This document shows, one piece after another, positions 1 to 8,536 of a stretch of DNA of 38,537 nt; the stretch's first letter is position 1, and the number at the start of each line of letters is the position of its first letter. The stretch lies in NCBI GenBank assembly GCA_017985985.1, contig JAGNWK010000020.1, forward strand, positions 1 through 38,537, in the 5' to 3' direction. The DNA is from Oligoflexales bacterium (lineage in GTDB: Bacteria; Bdellovibrionota_B; Oligoflexia; Oligoflexales; Bog-1112). A program made the translations under genes and the position numbers. The notes under the pieces are model-generated. The model saw only the letters and a program-made list of their open reading frames with translations, made no database searches and had not been told where the DNA came from.

Positions 1-1
1 A

Positions 2-1924
2 GCTCAAATTGATGGGCAAATCAAGGGGAGTTTTAAGGATTTTCGAGGGTTTACGAATTTAGAGCTCAGTCAGGTTCTTTTTAAGCAAGAACTGGTTAGT
101 GGCGGGTTAAAGGTGCGTTCATTCATCTCTCCTGCTGGTATGGATACGTTGTTAGATCAAGGGGGGCGTGGTTTTCAATCCCGGTTGAAGGTTTCTTTTT
201 TAGATGACTTTCCTTTTGATGGGTATTTTAAATTTAAAGAATTTGATCTAAGGTTTTTTACGCCAGCGTTCTTTCGAAAGGATGCAAGAAATTTTATTTA
301 TGCGACTTCAGAAGCAAGGTTTAGTGGTAATTTGCGTGATCTAAAAGGTGTGAAAGGGGAATTGAACATTCAAGAACTCATTGGACAGTATGTCCATGAT
401 ATTGGACGTGGGTTTTCAAGGAGATTTCATATCAAAAATAAGGAAGGTCCTGTTTCTGTTCTGTTTTCAGAAAATAATATCTATTTTCAGAACAATAAGC
501 CATTTGTCTTAGCCGGAGATGATACAGAGATTCGGCTTGGCTTCGTTGATAACCGATCCTCTTTTGATAAGATCTCAATAAGCATTCAGACGCAGACGAA
601 TCTACTATTGATGAACAAACTTTTCCCTATCATAGAAAATGTCACTGGCAGTTTGAAATTTGATGGTCGTTTTGATGCGGATGGGAATGATTTTTTTATG
701 TCAGGTAGAATTTCTCAGGGAGAAGGTGACAACTTCTTTCATATTCCAAAATTGGGTTCAGTTTTCCGTGATCTTGAAGCGGATATTGAATTGTCCAGTG
801 AAAAGATTATGATTCATAACTTAAGTGCTAAAAAGGGTAGAGGTTTGGTTCGGATCTACGGGGATTATTTTTATAAGGAGAGAAGTCAAGAGAGTGATGA
901 AGATGGAATTCATATCGACTTTGATGAATTTGCAGTTGATTATCCTGTGCCTTATTTGAAGAATATAGAGACTTCGCTGAGTGGTCATTTAAAACTGGAA
1001 GGATCATCACTACCCTTTAAATTAGTGGGAGATGTCCAGATTCTTAGGGCCAAGTCGACCAGTAGGCTTGTTCTGTCCTCAAATCTACTGGACTATTTCC
1101 GTACTCAATCAGCTCAATATACTGATGATATCAATCAGAAAAAATATATTATTTTTAATGTGAATGTTAAGGCAGATAAGAGTATTGTTCTGGAAAATCC
1201 AGATTTCAACTTTAAAATATCTTGTGATTTAAATGTTGGAGGTCTTCAATCTAGCCCCAAAATTTTAGGGAAAATTTCTGTGAATGAAGGGAAGTTTAAG
1301 TATAAGAGAGAATTTAAACTTTTAAGAGGAGAGTTCCTCTTTCGAGATGAACCAAGAAATACACCTGATTTGGATATGCTGGCGAGTGCGGAGATTGCCC
1401 CCTATGATTTGACGGCTTCTATCGTTGGCTCATCCTCTCATCCTCTGATCAATATTGCTGTTAATCCACCTACCAAAGAAGATGGAACAGCGATTTCACA
1501 ACTCGATTCACTGATTCTTCTTTCCACAGGGAAGTTGCCGTCAGGTGATAGAACTGTAGATCAAACGAGGGGGGTAGGGGTTGCCGCAGCTATCAATGTC
1601 TATGCAAGTCAGATCCCTTTTGATAAACTCAATGAAATTACAGGTCAAACGTTTATAACACCATATGTAAATTCAACAGTGGATGATAAGGGTAGTGTGG
1701 TTCCCCAAGTTAATTTTCCTATTAAAGTTACAGATTTTGTAGAAGCGAGCGTAAGAAAAACTCCAAATAAAACAGAATTTTCAGTGGAGGTTCCTCTTAA
1801 TGAGGGGCTCTATCTTTCTGGAAATGCTTCCTCTCAAAATTCCTCGGATATCTTGCAGGGGGAAGCGGGGGAGCCTAAGGATCAGCGCGATGTCCATTTC
1901 CGATTCCAATTTTCCTTCGAATAA
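2..1924 (+). CDS. tamB: TamB family translocation/assembly protein, C-terminal part (5' end outside window)
   Basis: The reading frame is open to the first base of the window, so the true start lies upstream; the GTG at 113 is only an internal codon. The visible 640 residues are beta-rich with repeated amphipathic strands. They end in the conserved TamB C-terminal domain (old DUF490), recognisable in the stretch with NPPTKEDGTAISQLDSLILL and the final barrel-like VHFRFQFSFE. TamB is an inner-membrane-anchored periplasmic protein that spans to the outer membrane, partners TamA, and acts in outer-membrane assembly and phospholipid transport. The next gene is the TamA-type barrel, whose start overlaps this gene by 35 bases, so the two are very probably co-transcribed and translationally coupled. 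Family assignment is confident; the missing N-terminus cannot be judged. Confidence 0.88.
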   Translation, partial: AQIDGQIKGSFKDFRGFTNLELSQVLFKQELVSGGLKVRSFISPAGMDTLLDQGGRGFQSRLKVSFLDDFPFDGYFKFKEFDLRFFTPAFFRKDARNFIYATSEARFSGNLRDLKGVKGELNIQELIGQYVHDIGRGFSRRFHIKNKEGPVSVLFSENNIYFQNNKPFVLAGDDTEIRLGFVDNRSSFDKISISIQTQTNLLLMNKLFPIIENVTGSLKFDGRFDADGNDFFMSGRISQGEGDNFFHIPKLGSVFRDLEADIELSSEKIMIHNLSAKKGRGLVRIYGDYFYKERSQESDEDGIHIDFDEFAVDYPVPYLKNIETSLSGHLKLEGSSLPFKLVGDVQILRAKSTSRLVLSSNLLDYFRTQSAQYTDDINQKKYIIFNVNVKADKSIVLENPDFNFKISCDLNVGGLQSSPKILGKISVNEGKFKYKREFKLLRGEFLFRDEPRNTPDLDMLASAEIAPYDLTASIVGSSSHPLINIAVNPPTKEDGTAISQLDSLILLSTGKLPSGDRTVDQTRGVGVAAAINVYASQIPFDKLNEITGQTFITPYVNSTVDDKGSVVPQVNFPIKVTDFVEASVRKTPNKTEFSVEVPLNEGLYLSGNASSQNSSDILQGEAGEPKDQRDVHFRFQFSFE

Positions 1925-4856
1925 GTTTATTTTTTTTCTTTTGATGATGATTTTTTTTTCATCATCCATCATAGCCCATCCTTGGGAGTTTTCAAATAAA
2001 TCAGTTTTAGATCTGGAAAATACTTTAGTTTTGCAGAGGAGATACCCTGATCTTAAAAATCAAGAGCATTTAAATCAACTTTTAGAAGCCATCGGAAAAG
2101 TCGGCTTTTATTCTTCTGTGAAGCCTATTTTTAAAGAAGAAAGATGGGTTATTGACGCTATTCCTGCGAAAATAATTTTACATATCGATATTAAAAATAA
2201 AACACAAGATTTTGATAAGCCCAAAGAAGCTATCAAGTCTAAGTATCTGGGTAAACCGGACTCTGCCCAGTTGCGAGAAAAAGTAGGAGAAGAGATTAAA
2301 AACATTTTCTCGAGTAGTGGTTTTCCACAGGTTAAATTTCAGATGATAGCGACTGATCAAGATAAAGGTGTCGCTCTTTCCTTTGAGTTAGATGAAGGTG
2401 AAATGTGTGTTGTGAATCACTTACAAACACCTTTTGAGATGCCATCGGATTTTGAATGGCCGGTTGTTATAGGAGATCCTTGTGATTTAAAAGACATCAC
2501 CTCGAGACTCGAGGATCTTGAGTCAAGAATGAGATTTGACGGCTTTCAAGATGTGCAGCTTGCTCTTGACAAAGGAGAGACAATTATCGAAGACAATAAA
2601 ATGAGTCTGAAAATAATTGGATTGATTGGGAAAAAAACGAGCTGTGAAATATTAGATAAAGAGACTCTCGAGAACCTAACACTTAAAGTTTTCCAAGAAA
2701 TCAAATTGACAAAATTAAGTCATATGAGTCCTGATTTGATTCGCTCAGAGGTTATTACCTACTATAAAAATCAGGGCTACCAAGATGTGAGACTTTTTGG
2801 GCCGTATCAAAAAGAGACAAAGAGAGTGACCCATCAGATATTTTATCTTAGTCTTGGTCCCCTCTACTCATTTTGGGATTTGCAAATTGAGGGGAATGCT
2901 TTTTTTACTGAGGATGAAATTAAAAAAGGTGCTGATCTTGAAATTCCTTGGAGCTTATCGCGTTGGATGGAGCTCGATGAGGATAAAATTGTTCAAAAAA
3001 TTGAGAATTTTTATTATGGCCATGGTTTTTGGGATATAAAGGTTGCTCAGCCAAAAGTTTCTTTTAGTCAAGCGAAGAAGATGGGTACCGTCTTGATTTC
3101 CATTCAAGAGAAATCACAGAGGATCTTTAAGGGACTCGAAATAGTTGGAGCACATCGATATAAGGATGAACTTCTCAAAATTATTGATTTGCACAACAAC
3201 ACGCCCTTGAAAAGATCTCATCTTGTTGAGTGGGAGGATCAGATCCGGTCTTTCTATTCAAAAAATGGCTATATGGATATGAAAATTACGCCGAAGATGC
3301 ACTCGAACATCAATGGTAATCAAGTGGAGGCTTCTTTGATCTTTGAGATCGAAGAGGGGGAAGTGGTTTACTTCGGTACAATTACATTAAAGGGCCTATT
3401 AGGGACGAAGTCTAAAGTTGTCACTAGGGAACTTCTTTTCACGTCTGGTTCGATTTATGACCCCGATAAAATGACGAGAAGCCAATCAGCCTTGATGCGC
3501 CTTGGAATATTTAAGTCTGTCCAATTTATAACTTCTCCAGCTCAGACTTTTTTTGGCAGACATGAGATTGATGTCGAAATTCTGTTACAGGAAGGTGATG
3601 CAGGGAGAGTTAAATTTGGTCCTGGGTTTGAACTGACTCGTGGTGTTCAATATGTGGCAGAGCTATCTTATTTTAACCTGAGAGGTGAAGCCAGGCAGAT
3701 TAGTTTACGAGCCGCCATGAGTGAAGAGAGGCAGCAAAAATCAATCTACGATCGAGAGGATAGGAAAGCGGGTACTTTATTAGGTAGAAAAATTGCTGTT
3801 GGGTACGTAGAACCCTACATCTTCGATTTGCCCATCAATGCGAACATATCTCTTTCTCATAAGGCAACAGCAGGTGATCTTTGGAAGTTTAGTAACTCTG
3901 TAGAACTTTCTTTGCTCTCTTCTTTTGGTACAGCCTGGGATGGTTTAGTCCCCTTCTATCGTTTGACATATGATAGCGATGTTGGTTCAAAGACTCAGGA
4001 ACTCAGCTTCATAACAACCGGTAGAACAAGGGTTGGGAGCATAGGAGCATTCTATAAATTTGATCGAAGAAATGACTTGTCATGGCCAAGTTCTGGCTAT
4101 TTTTTAAATTCTGAACTCAGCTGGGCTCGTTATGAGCTTTTCAGTGAATTCCAATATTTAAAATGGAGTCTCTCCTATAGTTCTTATTACAAGATTATGG
4201 ATCCCCTTGTATTTGCTATAGGATGTTCACTGACTTCGTTTGAAAATGTGAGAAGAAAAGGGATCTACTTGAATGCCTCCAATACCGATATGCTGCCCTC
4301 TTCCCTTAGACTTTTTGCTGGGGATAGTGATAAAGTCAGAGGGTTTGCTGAGCAGCTGGGTCCCTATGTGTTAACGAAAGAAAAGGGAGACGACGGAGGA
4401 GTTTCTTACAGGAGAGAAGCTCCTTTAGGGGGAACGCGACGGTTTGTTCTTAAGATGGAATTGAGACACCGTGTTTCAGAAAAAGTGGCTACTGCCTTAT
4501 TTCTTGACTCCGGGAATACTTTCTTTTCAAATGATGAATATGATAAATTTTCTAAACGCTTTGCCTCGTTGAAAAGTGAACAAATTTCTCACTCTCTTGA
4601 AGATAATCTCGGATATGATTTTTCAGAAATTGTGAGAGATCCTAGTTTGGTCTATTATAAGAATTTTCAATCGATGGGTTTATCTGGGAGTTTTTTGACC
4701 CCTCTAGGATCTCTTAATGCTTCGCTCGCTTGGCCAATCCGTGAGCCTCTTTCTCAGAGCTGTCGAGATGAAAACATTTGTTTTGTTCGAGCTAGGTCAG
4801 CAAGCTCTCTTATCACCAAATATAAGTTTGAATTGAATATTGGGGCAGAATTTTGA
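1890..4856 (+). CDS. tamA: TamA/BamA-type outer-membrane protein (POTRA repeats plus D15 barrel)
   Basis: The start is placed at ATG 1890: a TAAGGA ribosome site lies just upstream, and the next residues form a signal peptide (FIFFLLMMIFFSSSIIA, cleavage near AHP). The 988-residue product has a long periplasmic part that looks like five or six POTRA-like units (roughly residues 60-570). A surface-antigen/D15 barrel follows, with the loop-6 motif VRGF (in SDKVRGF) and a C-terminal beta-signal ending in Phe (NIGAEF). E. coli TamA has about 577 residues and three POTRA domains, so this protein is much longer, closer to BamA in domain count. Adjacency to tamB argues for TamA; a BamA paralogue is the alternative. 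It acts in the outer membrane as an insertase, with TamB as partner. Confidence 0.88.
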   Translation: MSISDSNFPSNKFIFFLLMMIFFSSSIIAHPWEFSNKSVLDLENTLVLQRRYPDLKNQEHLNQLLEAIGKVGFYSSVKPIFKEERWVIDAIPAKIILHIDIKNKTQDFDKPKEAIKSKYLGKPDSAQLREKVGEEIKNIFSSSGFPQVKFQMIATDQDKGVALSFELDEGEMCVVNHLQTPFEMPSDFEWPVVIGDPCDLKDITSRLEDLESRMRFDGFQDVQLALDKGETIIEDNKMSLKIIGLIGKKTSCEILDKETLENLTLKVFQEIKLTKLSHMSPDLIRSEVITYYKNQGYQDVRLFGPYQKETKRVTHQIFYLSLGPLYSFWDLQIEGNAFFTEDEIKKGADLEIPWSLSRWMELDEDKIVQKIENFYYGHGFWDIKVAQPKVSFSQAKKMGTVLISIQEKSQRIFKGLEIVGAHRYKDELLKIIDLHNNTPLKRSHLVEWEDQIRSFYSKNGYMDMKITPKMHSNINGNQVEASLIFEIEEGEVVYFGTITLKGLLGTKSKVVTRELLFTSGSIYDPDKMTRSQSALMRLGIFKSVQFITSPAQTFFGRHEIDVEILLQEGDAGRVKFGPGFELTRGVQYVAELSYFNLRGEARQISLRAAMSEERQQKSIYDREDRKAGTLLGRKIAVGYVEPYIFDLPINANISLSHKATAGDLWKFSNSVELSLLSSFGTAWDGLVPFYRLTYDSDVGSKTQELSFITTGRTRVGSIGAFYKFDRRNDLSWPSSGYFLNSELSWARYELFSEFQYLKWSLSYSSYYKIMDPLVFAIGCSLTSFENVRRKGIYLNASNTDMLPSSLRLFAGDSDKVRGFAEQLGPYVLTKEKGDDGGVSYRREAPLGGTRRFVLKMELRHRVSEKVATALFLDSGNTFFSNDEYDKFSKRFASLKSEQISHSLEDNLGYDFSEIVRDPSLVYYKNFQSMGLSGSFLTPLGSLNASLAWPIREPLSQSCRDENICFVRARSASSLITKYKFELNIGAEF

Positions 4857-4882
4857 TTTTTAAAGCCGCGGTTTTTTTCTAC

Positions 4883-4908
4883 AAAGAGGGCGTTCCCCCC
4901 TCTCTAGG
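4883..4908 (-). repeat. small palindromic repeat, copy 3 (inverted relative to the two at 8.4-8.5 kb)
   Basis: Read on the minus strand this is CCTAGAGAGGGGGGAACGCC followed by CTCTTT, almost identical to the two copies at 8435-8462 and 8495-8522. It lies in the 61-base gap between the convergent tamA and smpB genes. AGAGGG pairs with CCCTCT across a 7-base loop, so it could form a hairpin. It could weakly contribute to termination, but no clean T-tract follows. Confidence 0.7.
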
Positions 4909-4917
4909 AATGGTTGC

Positions 4918-5385
4918 CTAGTGTCGGAAGGCCCGTTGGATATCCCGTTCTGCATCTTTTTTCTTACTATCTTCCCTTTTGTCGTAGTCTTTTTTTCCTT
5001 TGGCGAGTCCAATTTGAATTTTGACCATAGATCCTATGAATAAGACTTTAAGAGGGATGATGCTCATACCTTTAGCGTGGACAGCATTAGCGAGTCTGCG
5101 GATTTCTTTCTTTTTAAGAAGAAGCTTTCGCTCCCTCGTCTCGGCATGATTATAGATATTGCCGTGATGGTAGGGATTGATATGAACCTGTCTGAGGATA
5201 GCTTCCTCATGTTCGGTGATGTCAATCCAGCCTTCATCAAGCTTGATCTTGCCTTCTCGGATAGACTTCACCTCAGTTCCTGTTAACGCAATCCCTGCTT
5301 GCAAAGTTTCTAGGATGGTGTATTCGTGATAAGCTTTTCTGTTTTGGCAGATAATTTTTATACTGTTTGATTTCATGTCAGTCAT
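4918..5385 (-). CDS. smpB: SsrA-binding protein SmpB
   Basis: A 155-residue product, the usual SmpB length. SmpB binds tmRNA and delivers it to stalled ribosomes for trans-translation in the cytosol. Family signatures are visible: NRKAYHEYTILE near the N-terminus, the tmRNA-binding GTEVKSIREGK, HINPY followed by ETRERKLLLKKKEI, and a lysine-rich tail with GLAKGKKDYDKRE that is disordered until it enters the mRNA channel. I chose ATG 5385 because GAGGG lies 10 bases upstream; ATG 5376 is also possible, and an in-frame extension upstream looks non-coding. The gene is convergent with tamA and divergent from the SNF2 gene. No ssrA gene was seen in the window. Confidence 0.96.
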   Translation of the reverse strand: MTDMKSNSIKIICQNRKAYHEYTILETLQAGIALTGTEVKSIREGKIKLDEGWIDITEHEEAILRQVHINPYHHGNIYNHAETRERKLLLKKKEIRRLANAVHAKGMSIIPLKVLFIGSMVKIQIGLAKGKKDYDKREDSKKKDAERDIQRAFRH

Positions 5386-5444
5386 GTTCTGACAACCCTC
5401 GCTCCTCGGCGTCCAGCAGCCCACACGTTATTGAGAACTTACAG

Positions 5445-8408
5445 ATGAAAGCCATTTTTACAGCGATCAAAGAAACTTGTAACCCTAAAGATTGGTCCAA
5501 GGCCGTTGATCTAGGTCGGCGGTGTGAATTTTATGAGCTGAGTCAAGACCAAGAGAAAATAGCCATCAAAGTTTTGGAGAAGGGGGCCGTTCTCAGTCGC
5601 ACAGTAACGCTCTGGTTTCATGAAGAAGATTGGTTTTGCAACTGTGGAGATGAGAGGGACCCCTGTCTGCATGTCGTGTCCGCAGCGATAGCCCTGAAAC
5701 AGGCTGTAGACAATGGGATACCACTGCAAAGTTCGGCAGATCCTCTCGCAAAGATCGCCTATCGTTTTAAGAGGAAAAATGGCTCTCTCGCTCTAGAAAG
5801 GGTCTTGCTTTTTCAAGACCAAAGCATTCCTCTAGCCTGTTCTCTCCAGGCCATTACGAGTGGCAGGGTTCCAGGGCCAAGGCTTATGCCTTCTGGGGAA
5901 GAGTTGACGATAGACAGACATCTGAAAGATTTACCCGCTGGGTTGCTACCAGTGAGTCTCAATACACAGATTTTAACCCTTCTTGAACAGGCAGAAGATA
6001 TTCAGCTCGATGGAGAAAAGATTCTTGTTTCAGCCAAACCAACCGGATCGATAGTGCGAGTGGAGGATCATCATGGTGGGGTTCAGATGCGAGGGATTCA
6101 GGATCCGTGCATTAAAGAATTATTCCGAAATGGATTTGCTCTGTGCCTCTCCCCTAACGGAGAAAAATTATTCTCTTTAAGGCCTGTTGAGAGCAATCGA
6201 CTAAGCTCGGATGATATCAAAATACTTGCCTCCGGTCAGTACTATGGGGCTAGGGAAATGATCGCACTTGCCTCGGAGTTCATACCCTCTCTAGAGAAAA
6301 AAATCCCAGTTGAAATTCTCTCGAAGCAATTACCTAAAGCATCTAAAGAAGATTGTCTTGTCCGGTTTGAGACAGAGGAGCAAGGCTACGAACTTATGAT
6401 CACTCCTCGAATTGTCTATGGCAATCCAGCTATAGCCTCTGTCAAGGATGCTGTTCTCAATCCCCTGGTTCTAGGGGTTCTGCCTGTGAGGGACTTGAAT
6501 GCGGAAAAGCAGTGGCAGTTTAAACTCTCGTCTGACTTGGGTATGGAATTAGAGAAAAGGAGCAGTTTTTCTATCGATCAGGCGTTTTCTGTTCTTGAAA
6601 AAATTAAGAGATGGGAGGGATCTCAAGTTTTTGGAGAGGCTCAACACCACTTTGTTCCGAGGGGGAAGCTCTCCTGCCGGGTCTCTGTTTTGAAGTCTGA
6701 AACCTCGGACACATTTGAGGTCAACTTTGAGTCGAGAAGGGAAGGAGAAGAAACGGAGACTTCTGAGCGTAAAGTCTCCGCAGAGGCTGTTTTGGAAGCG
6801 TGGGATCGAGGTGAGTCTTATGTGAGACTCTTGGACGCCTCCTGGGCTCCCCTCCCCAGAAAAGACTTGGAGCGTATGGCTGCTCTGCTCAAAACGCTAC
6901 TGAGTTCTCAGAAAAAAGAGGGTCTCGTTCAAGCTTGGATGGCACCAGGCTGGGTAGAGCTTATGGAAGAGACCGGGTCTTTGAAGAAGGACGCCTTCTT
7001 AAGAGAGAAAATTTTTGGACTTTTAGAAGATAGAGAACAACTTGAAAGTTCTGAGCCTGAACTCCCCTCTGATCTGAGAGCTGAGCTCAGGCCCTATCAA
7101 AAAATGGGGGTGCAATGGCTTTTGTCAGCCAAGCGTCGTGGAGTGGGGGCCATGCTGGCTGATGATATGGGCCTTGGAAAAACCCTACAAACTCTCTGTG
7201 TCCTTGGACCAGGCTCTTTGATTATTGCTCCTACCAGTGTCATCTATAACTGGGAGGTGGAAATTCGAAAGTTTAGACCAGGGCTTTCCCTTTGTCTTTA
7301 TCATGGAGCTCAGCGTAAACTTGATTTAAGCAAGGATCTGATCATAACGAGTTATGCTCTTCTGCGATTGGATCTTGAAATTTTGAGTGCTAAGAAATGG
7401 AATACGATCGTATTGGACGAAGCCCAGAACATCAAGAATCCAGACAGTATAGTTGCACGTTCTGTTTTCAGTTTGCAGGCTTCCTTTCGCTTGGCTCTTA
7501 CAGGTACGCCCCTCGAAAATCATCTGGAAGATATTTGGAGTTCTTTTCACTTTTTGAATAGAGGTCTCCTTGCTAGTCGCAAAGATTTTTCACAGTGGTA
7601 CGTAAAGCCTATAGCTGCTCGAGATGAGCGGGTGTCCCTGCAATTGAAAAGAAAGTTGCAACCTTTTATTTTACGTCGTCTTAAAGCACAAGTGGCTGCA
7701 GAACTTCCTCCTATGACGGAAGCTGTTCTCTATTGTGAGCTGTCTGAATCTGAGCGAGCTCTTTACGAAAGTCTACGCTTGAGCACAAGAGCTGAAGTTC
7801 AGAGAGAACTGGGTCAAGGTGCAAAATTTATGAGAGTCCTTGAACTTCTCTTGAGACTAAGACAGGCTGCTTGTCACAGTGCTCTTCTGTCTACAGAGTG
7901 TAGGGACTCCTCTAAAACTGATCTTCTGATGAACTCTTTGAAAGAGTGTGTGGAAGGTGGTCATTACTCGCTCGTCTTTTCTCAGTGGACGTCTTTTCTC
8001 GATCTTTTGGAACCGGAACTTAAGAAGGCAGGGATTTCCTTTTCTCGAATTGACGGATTGACACAAGATCGATCTGGTGTGGTCGACGACTTTCAAGAAG
8101 GGAAGTTTCATGTCCTTCTTTTGTCATTGAAGGCTGCTGGTGTCGGACTTAATTTGACTCGTGCGGACCATGTTTTTATCATGGACCCCTGGTGGAATCC
8201 TGCGGTCGAGGCTCAGGCTCGTGATAGAGCTCATCGCATTGGTCAGATGAAACCGGTGATGCTTTACCGGCTTGTTGCAAAAGATACCTTGGAAGAAAAA
8301 ATCATAGAGCTTCAGCGCAAGAAGCTAGATTTAGCTGGTTCTATCCTAGACGATGGGGTGTCCTCCTCTAAGATGACTCAGGAAGATATATTGTCTTTGT
8401 TTGATTGA
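5445..8408 (+). CDS. SWIM-domain SNF2/SWI2 family DNA helicase/translocase
   Basis: A 987-residue cytosolic protein. The N-terminus carries a SWIM zinc finger (C65-x-C67-x6-C74-x-H76). The C-terminal half is a complete SNF2 ATPase: DDMGLGKT Walker A (K579), DEAQ Walker B (D658), LTGTPLEN motif III, then the second RecA lobe with the SLKAAGVGLNLT and QARDRAHRIGQ motifs. Such proteins are ATP-driven DNA translocases thought to remodel protein-DNA complexes; the substrate of this subfamily is not established. Start ATG 5445 is chosen because the frame upstream to 5367 overlaps smpB and looks non-coding; the ribosome site is weak. The stop is followed after 128 bases by the AddB-like nuclease gene on the same strand, suggesting a DNA-processing pair. 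Confidence 0.92.
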   Translation: MKAIFTAIKETCNPKDWSKAVDLGRRCEFYELSQDQEKIAIKVLEKGAVLSRTVTLWFHEEDWFCNCGDERDPCLHVVSAAIALKQAVDNGIPLQSSADPLAKIAYRFKRKNGSLALERVLLFQDQSIPLACSLQAITSGRVPGPRLMPSGEELTIDRHLKDLPAGLLPVSLNTQILTLLEQAEDIQLDGEKILVSAKPTGSIVRVEDHHGGVQMRGIQDPCIKELFRNGFALCLSPNGEKLFSLRPVESNRLSSDDIKILASGQYYGAREMIALASEFIPSLEKKIPVEILSKQLPKASKEDCLVRFETEEQGYELMITPRIVYGNPAIASVKDAVLNPLVLGVLPVRDLNAEKQWQFKLSSDLGMELEKRSSFSIDQAFSVLEKIKRWEGSQVFGEAQHHFVPRGKLSCRVSVLKSETSDTFEVNFESRREGEETETSERKVSAEAVLEAWDRGESYVRLLDASWAPLPRKDLERMAALLKTLLSSQKKEGLVQAWMAPGWVELMEETGSLKKDAFLREKIFGLLEDREQLESSEPELPSDLRAELRPYQKMGVQWLLSAKRRGVGAMLADDMGLGKTLQTLCVLGPGSLIIAPTSVIYNWEVEIRKFRPGLSLCLYHGAQRKLDLSKDLIITSYALLRLDLEILSAKKWNTIVLDEAQNIKNPDSIVARSVFSLQASFRLALTGTPLENHLEDIWSSFHFLNRGLLASRKDFSQWYVKPIAARDERVSLQLKRKLQPFILRRLKAQVAAELPPMTEAVLYCELSESERALYESLRLSTRAEVQRELGQGAKFMRVLELLLRLRQAACHSALLSTECRDSSKTDLLMNSLKECVEGGHYSLVFSQWTSFLDLLEPELKKAGISFSRIDGLTQDRSGVVDDFQEGKFHVLLLSLKAAGVGLNLTRADHVFIMDPWWNPAVEAQARDRAHRIGQMKPVMLYRLVAKDTLEEKIIELQRKKLDLAGSILDDGVSSSKMTQEDILSLFD

Positions 8409-8434
8409 TCTTTTCAACCCCCAGGGAGGATAAT

Positions 8435-8462
8435 CCTAAAGAGGGGGGAACGCCCACTTTAG
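8435..8462 (+). repeat. small palindromic repeat, copy 1
   Basis: The unit starts CCTAAAGAGGGGGGAACGCC and ends with the complement of its first bases (CACTTTAG). It is repeated 60 bases downstream at 8495 and once in inverse orientation at 4883. The hairpin stem of this copy has one mismatch. It lies between the SNF2 stop and the preferred start of the nuclease gene. The 60-base period keeps an open frame encoding NPKEGGTP twice, which would be translated if the TTG at 8405 were the start. Confidence 0.75.
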
Positions 8463-8494
8463 ATAGGGAACCGGTGGGTGATAGGGGGGAGAAT

Positions 8495-8522
8495 CCTAAA
8501 GAGGGGGGAACGCCCTCTTTAG
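8495..8522 (+). repeat. small palindromic repeat, copy 2
   Basis: This is the best-formed copy: CTAAAGAGGG (8496-8505) pairs perfectly with CCCTCTTTAG (8513-8522) around the 7-base loop GGGAACG. It ends only 14 bases before the TTG proposed as the start of the AddB-like gene, so the hairpin would sit right against the ribosome site GGGAG at 8526-8530 and could affect its translation (inference). Confidence 0.78.
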
Positions 8523-8536
8523 AAAGGGAGTTCTTT

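Noticed and set aside
4857-4917. Strong intrinsic terminator between tamA and smpB
   Set aside because: The T-run after CCGCGG follows a palindrome without a loop, and the repeat hairpin lacks a T-tract, so no convincing terminator could be called.
5367-5444. Longer N-terminus for the SNF2 protein
   Set aside because: The added 26 residues overlap the start of smpB and are low-complexity; the conserved part begins at ATG 5445.
4918-5444. Possible ssrA (tmRNA) gene near smpB
   Set aside because: No tmRNA-like acceptor or tag-coding sequence was seen on either side of smpB.
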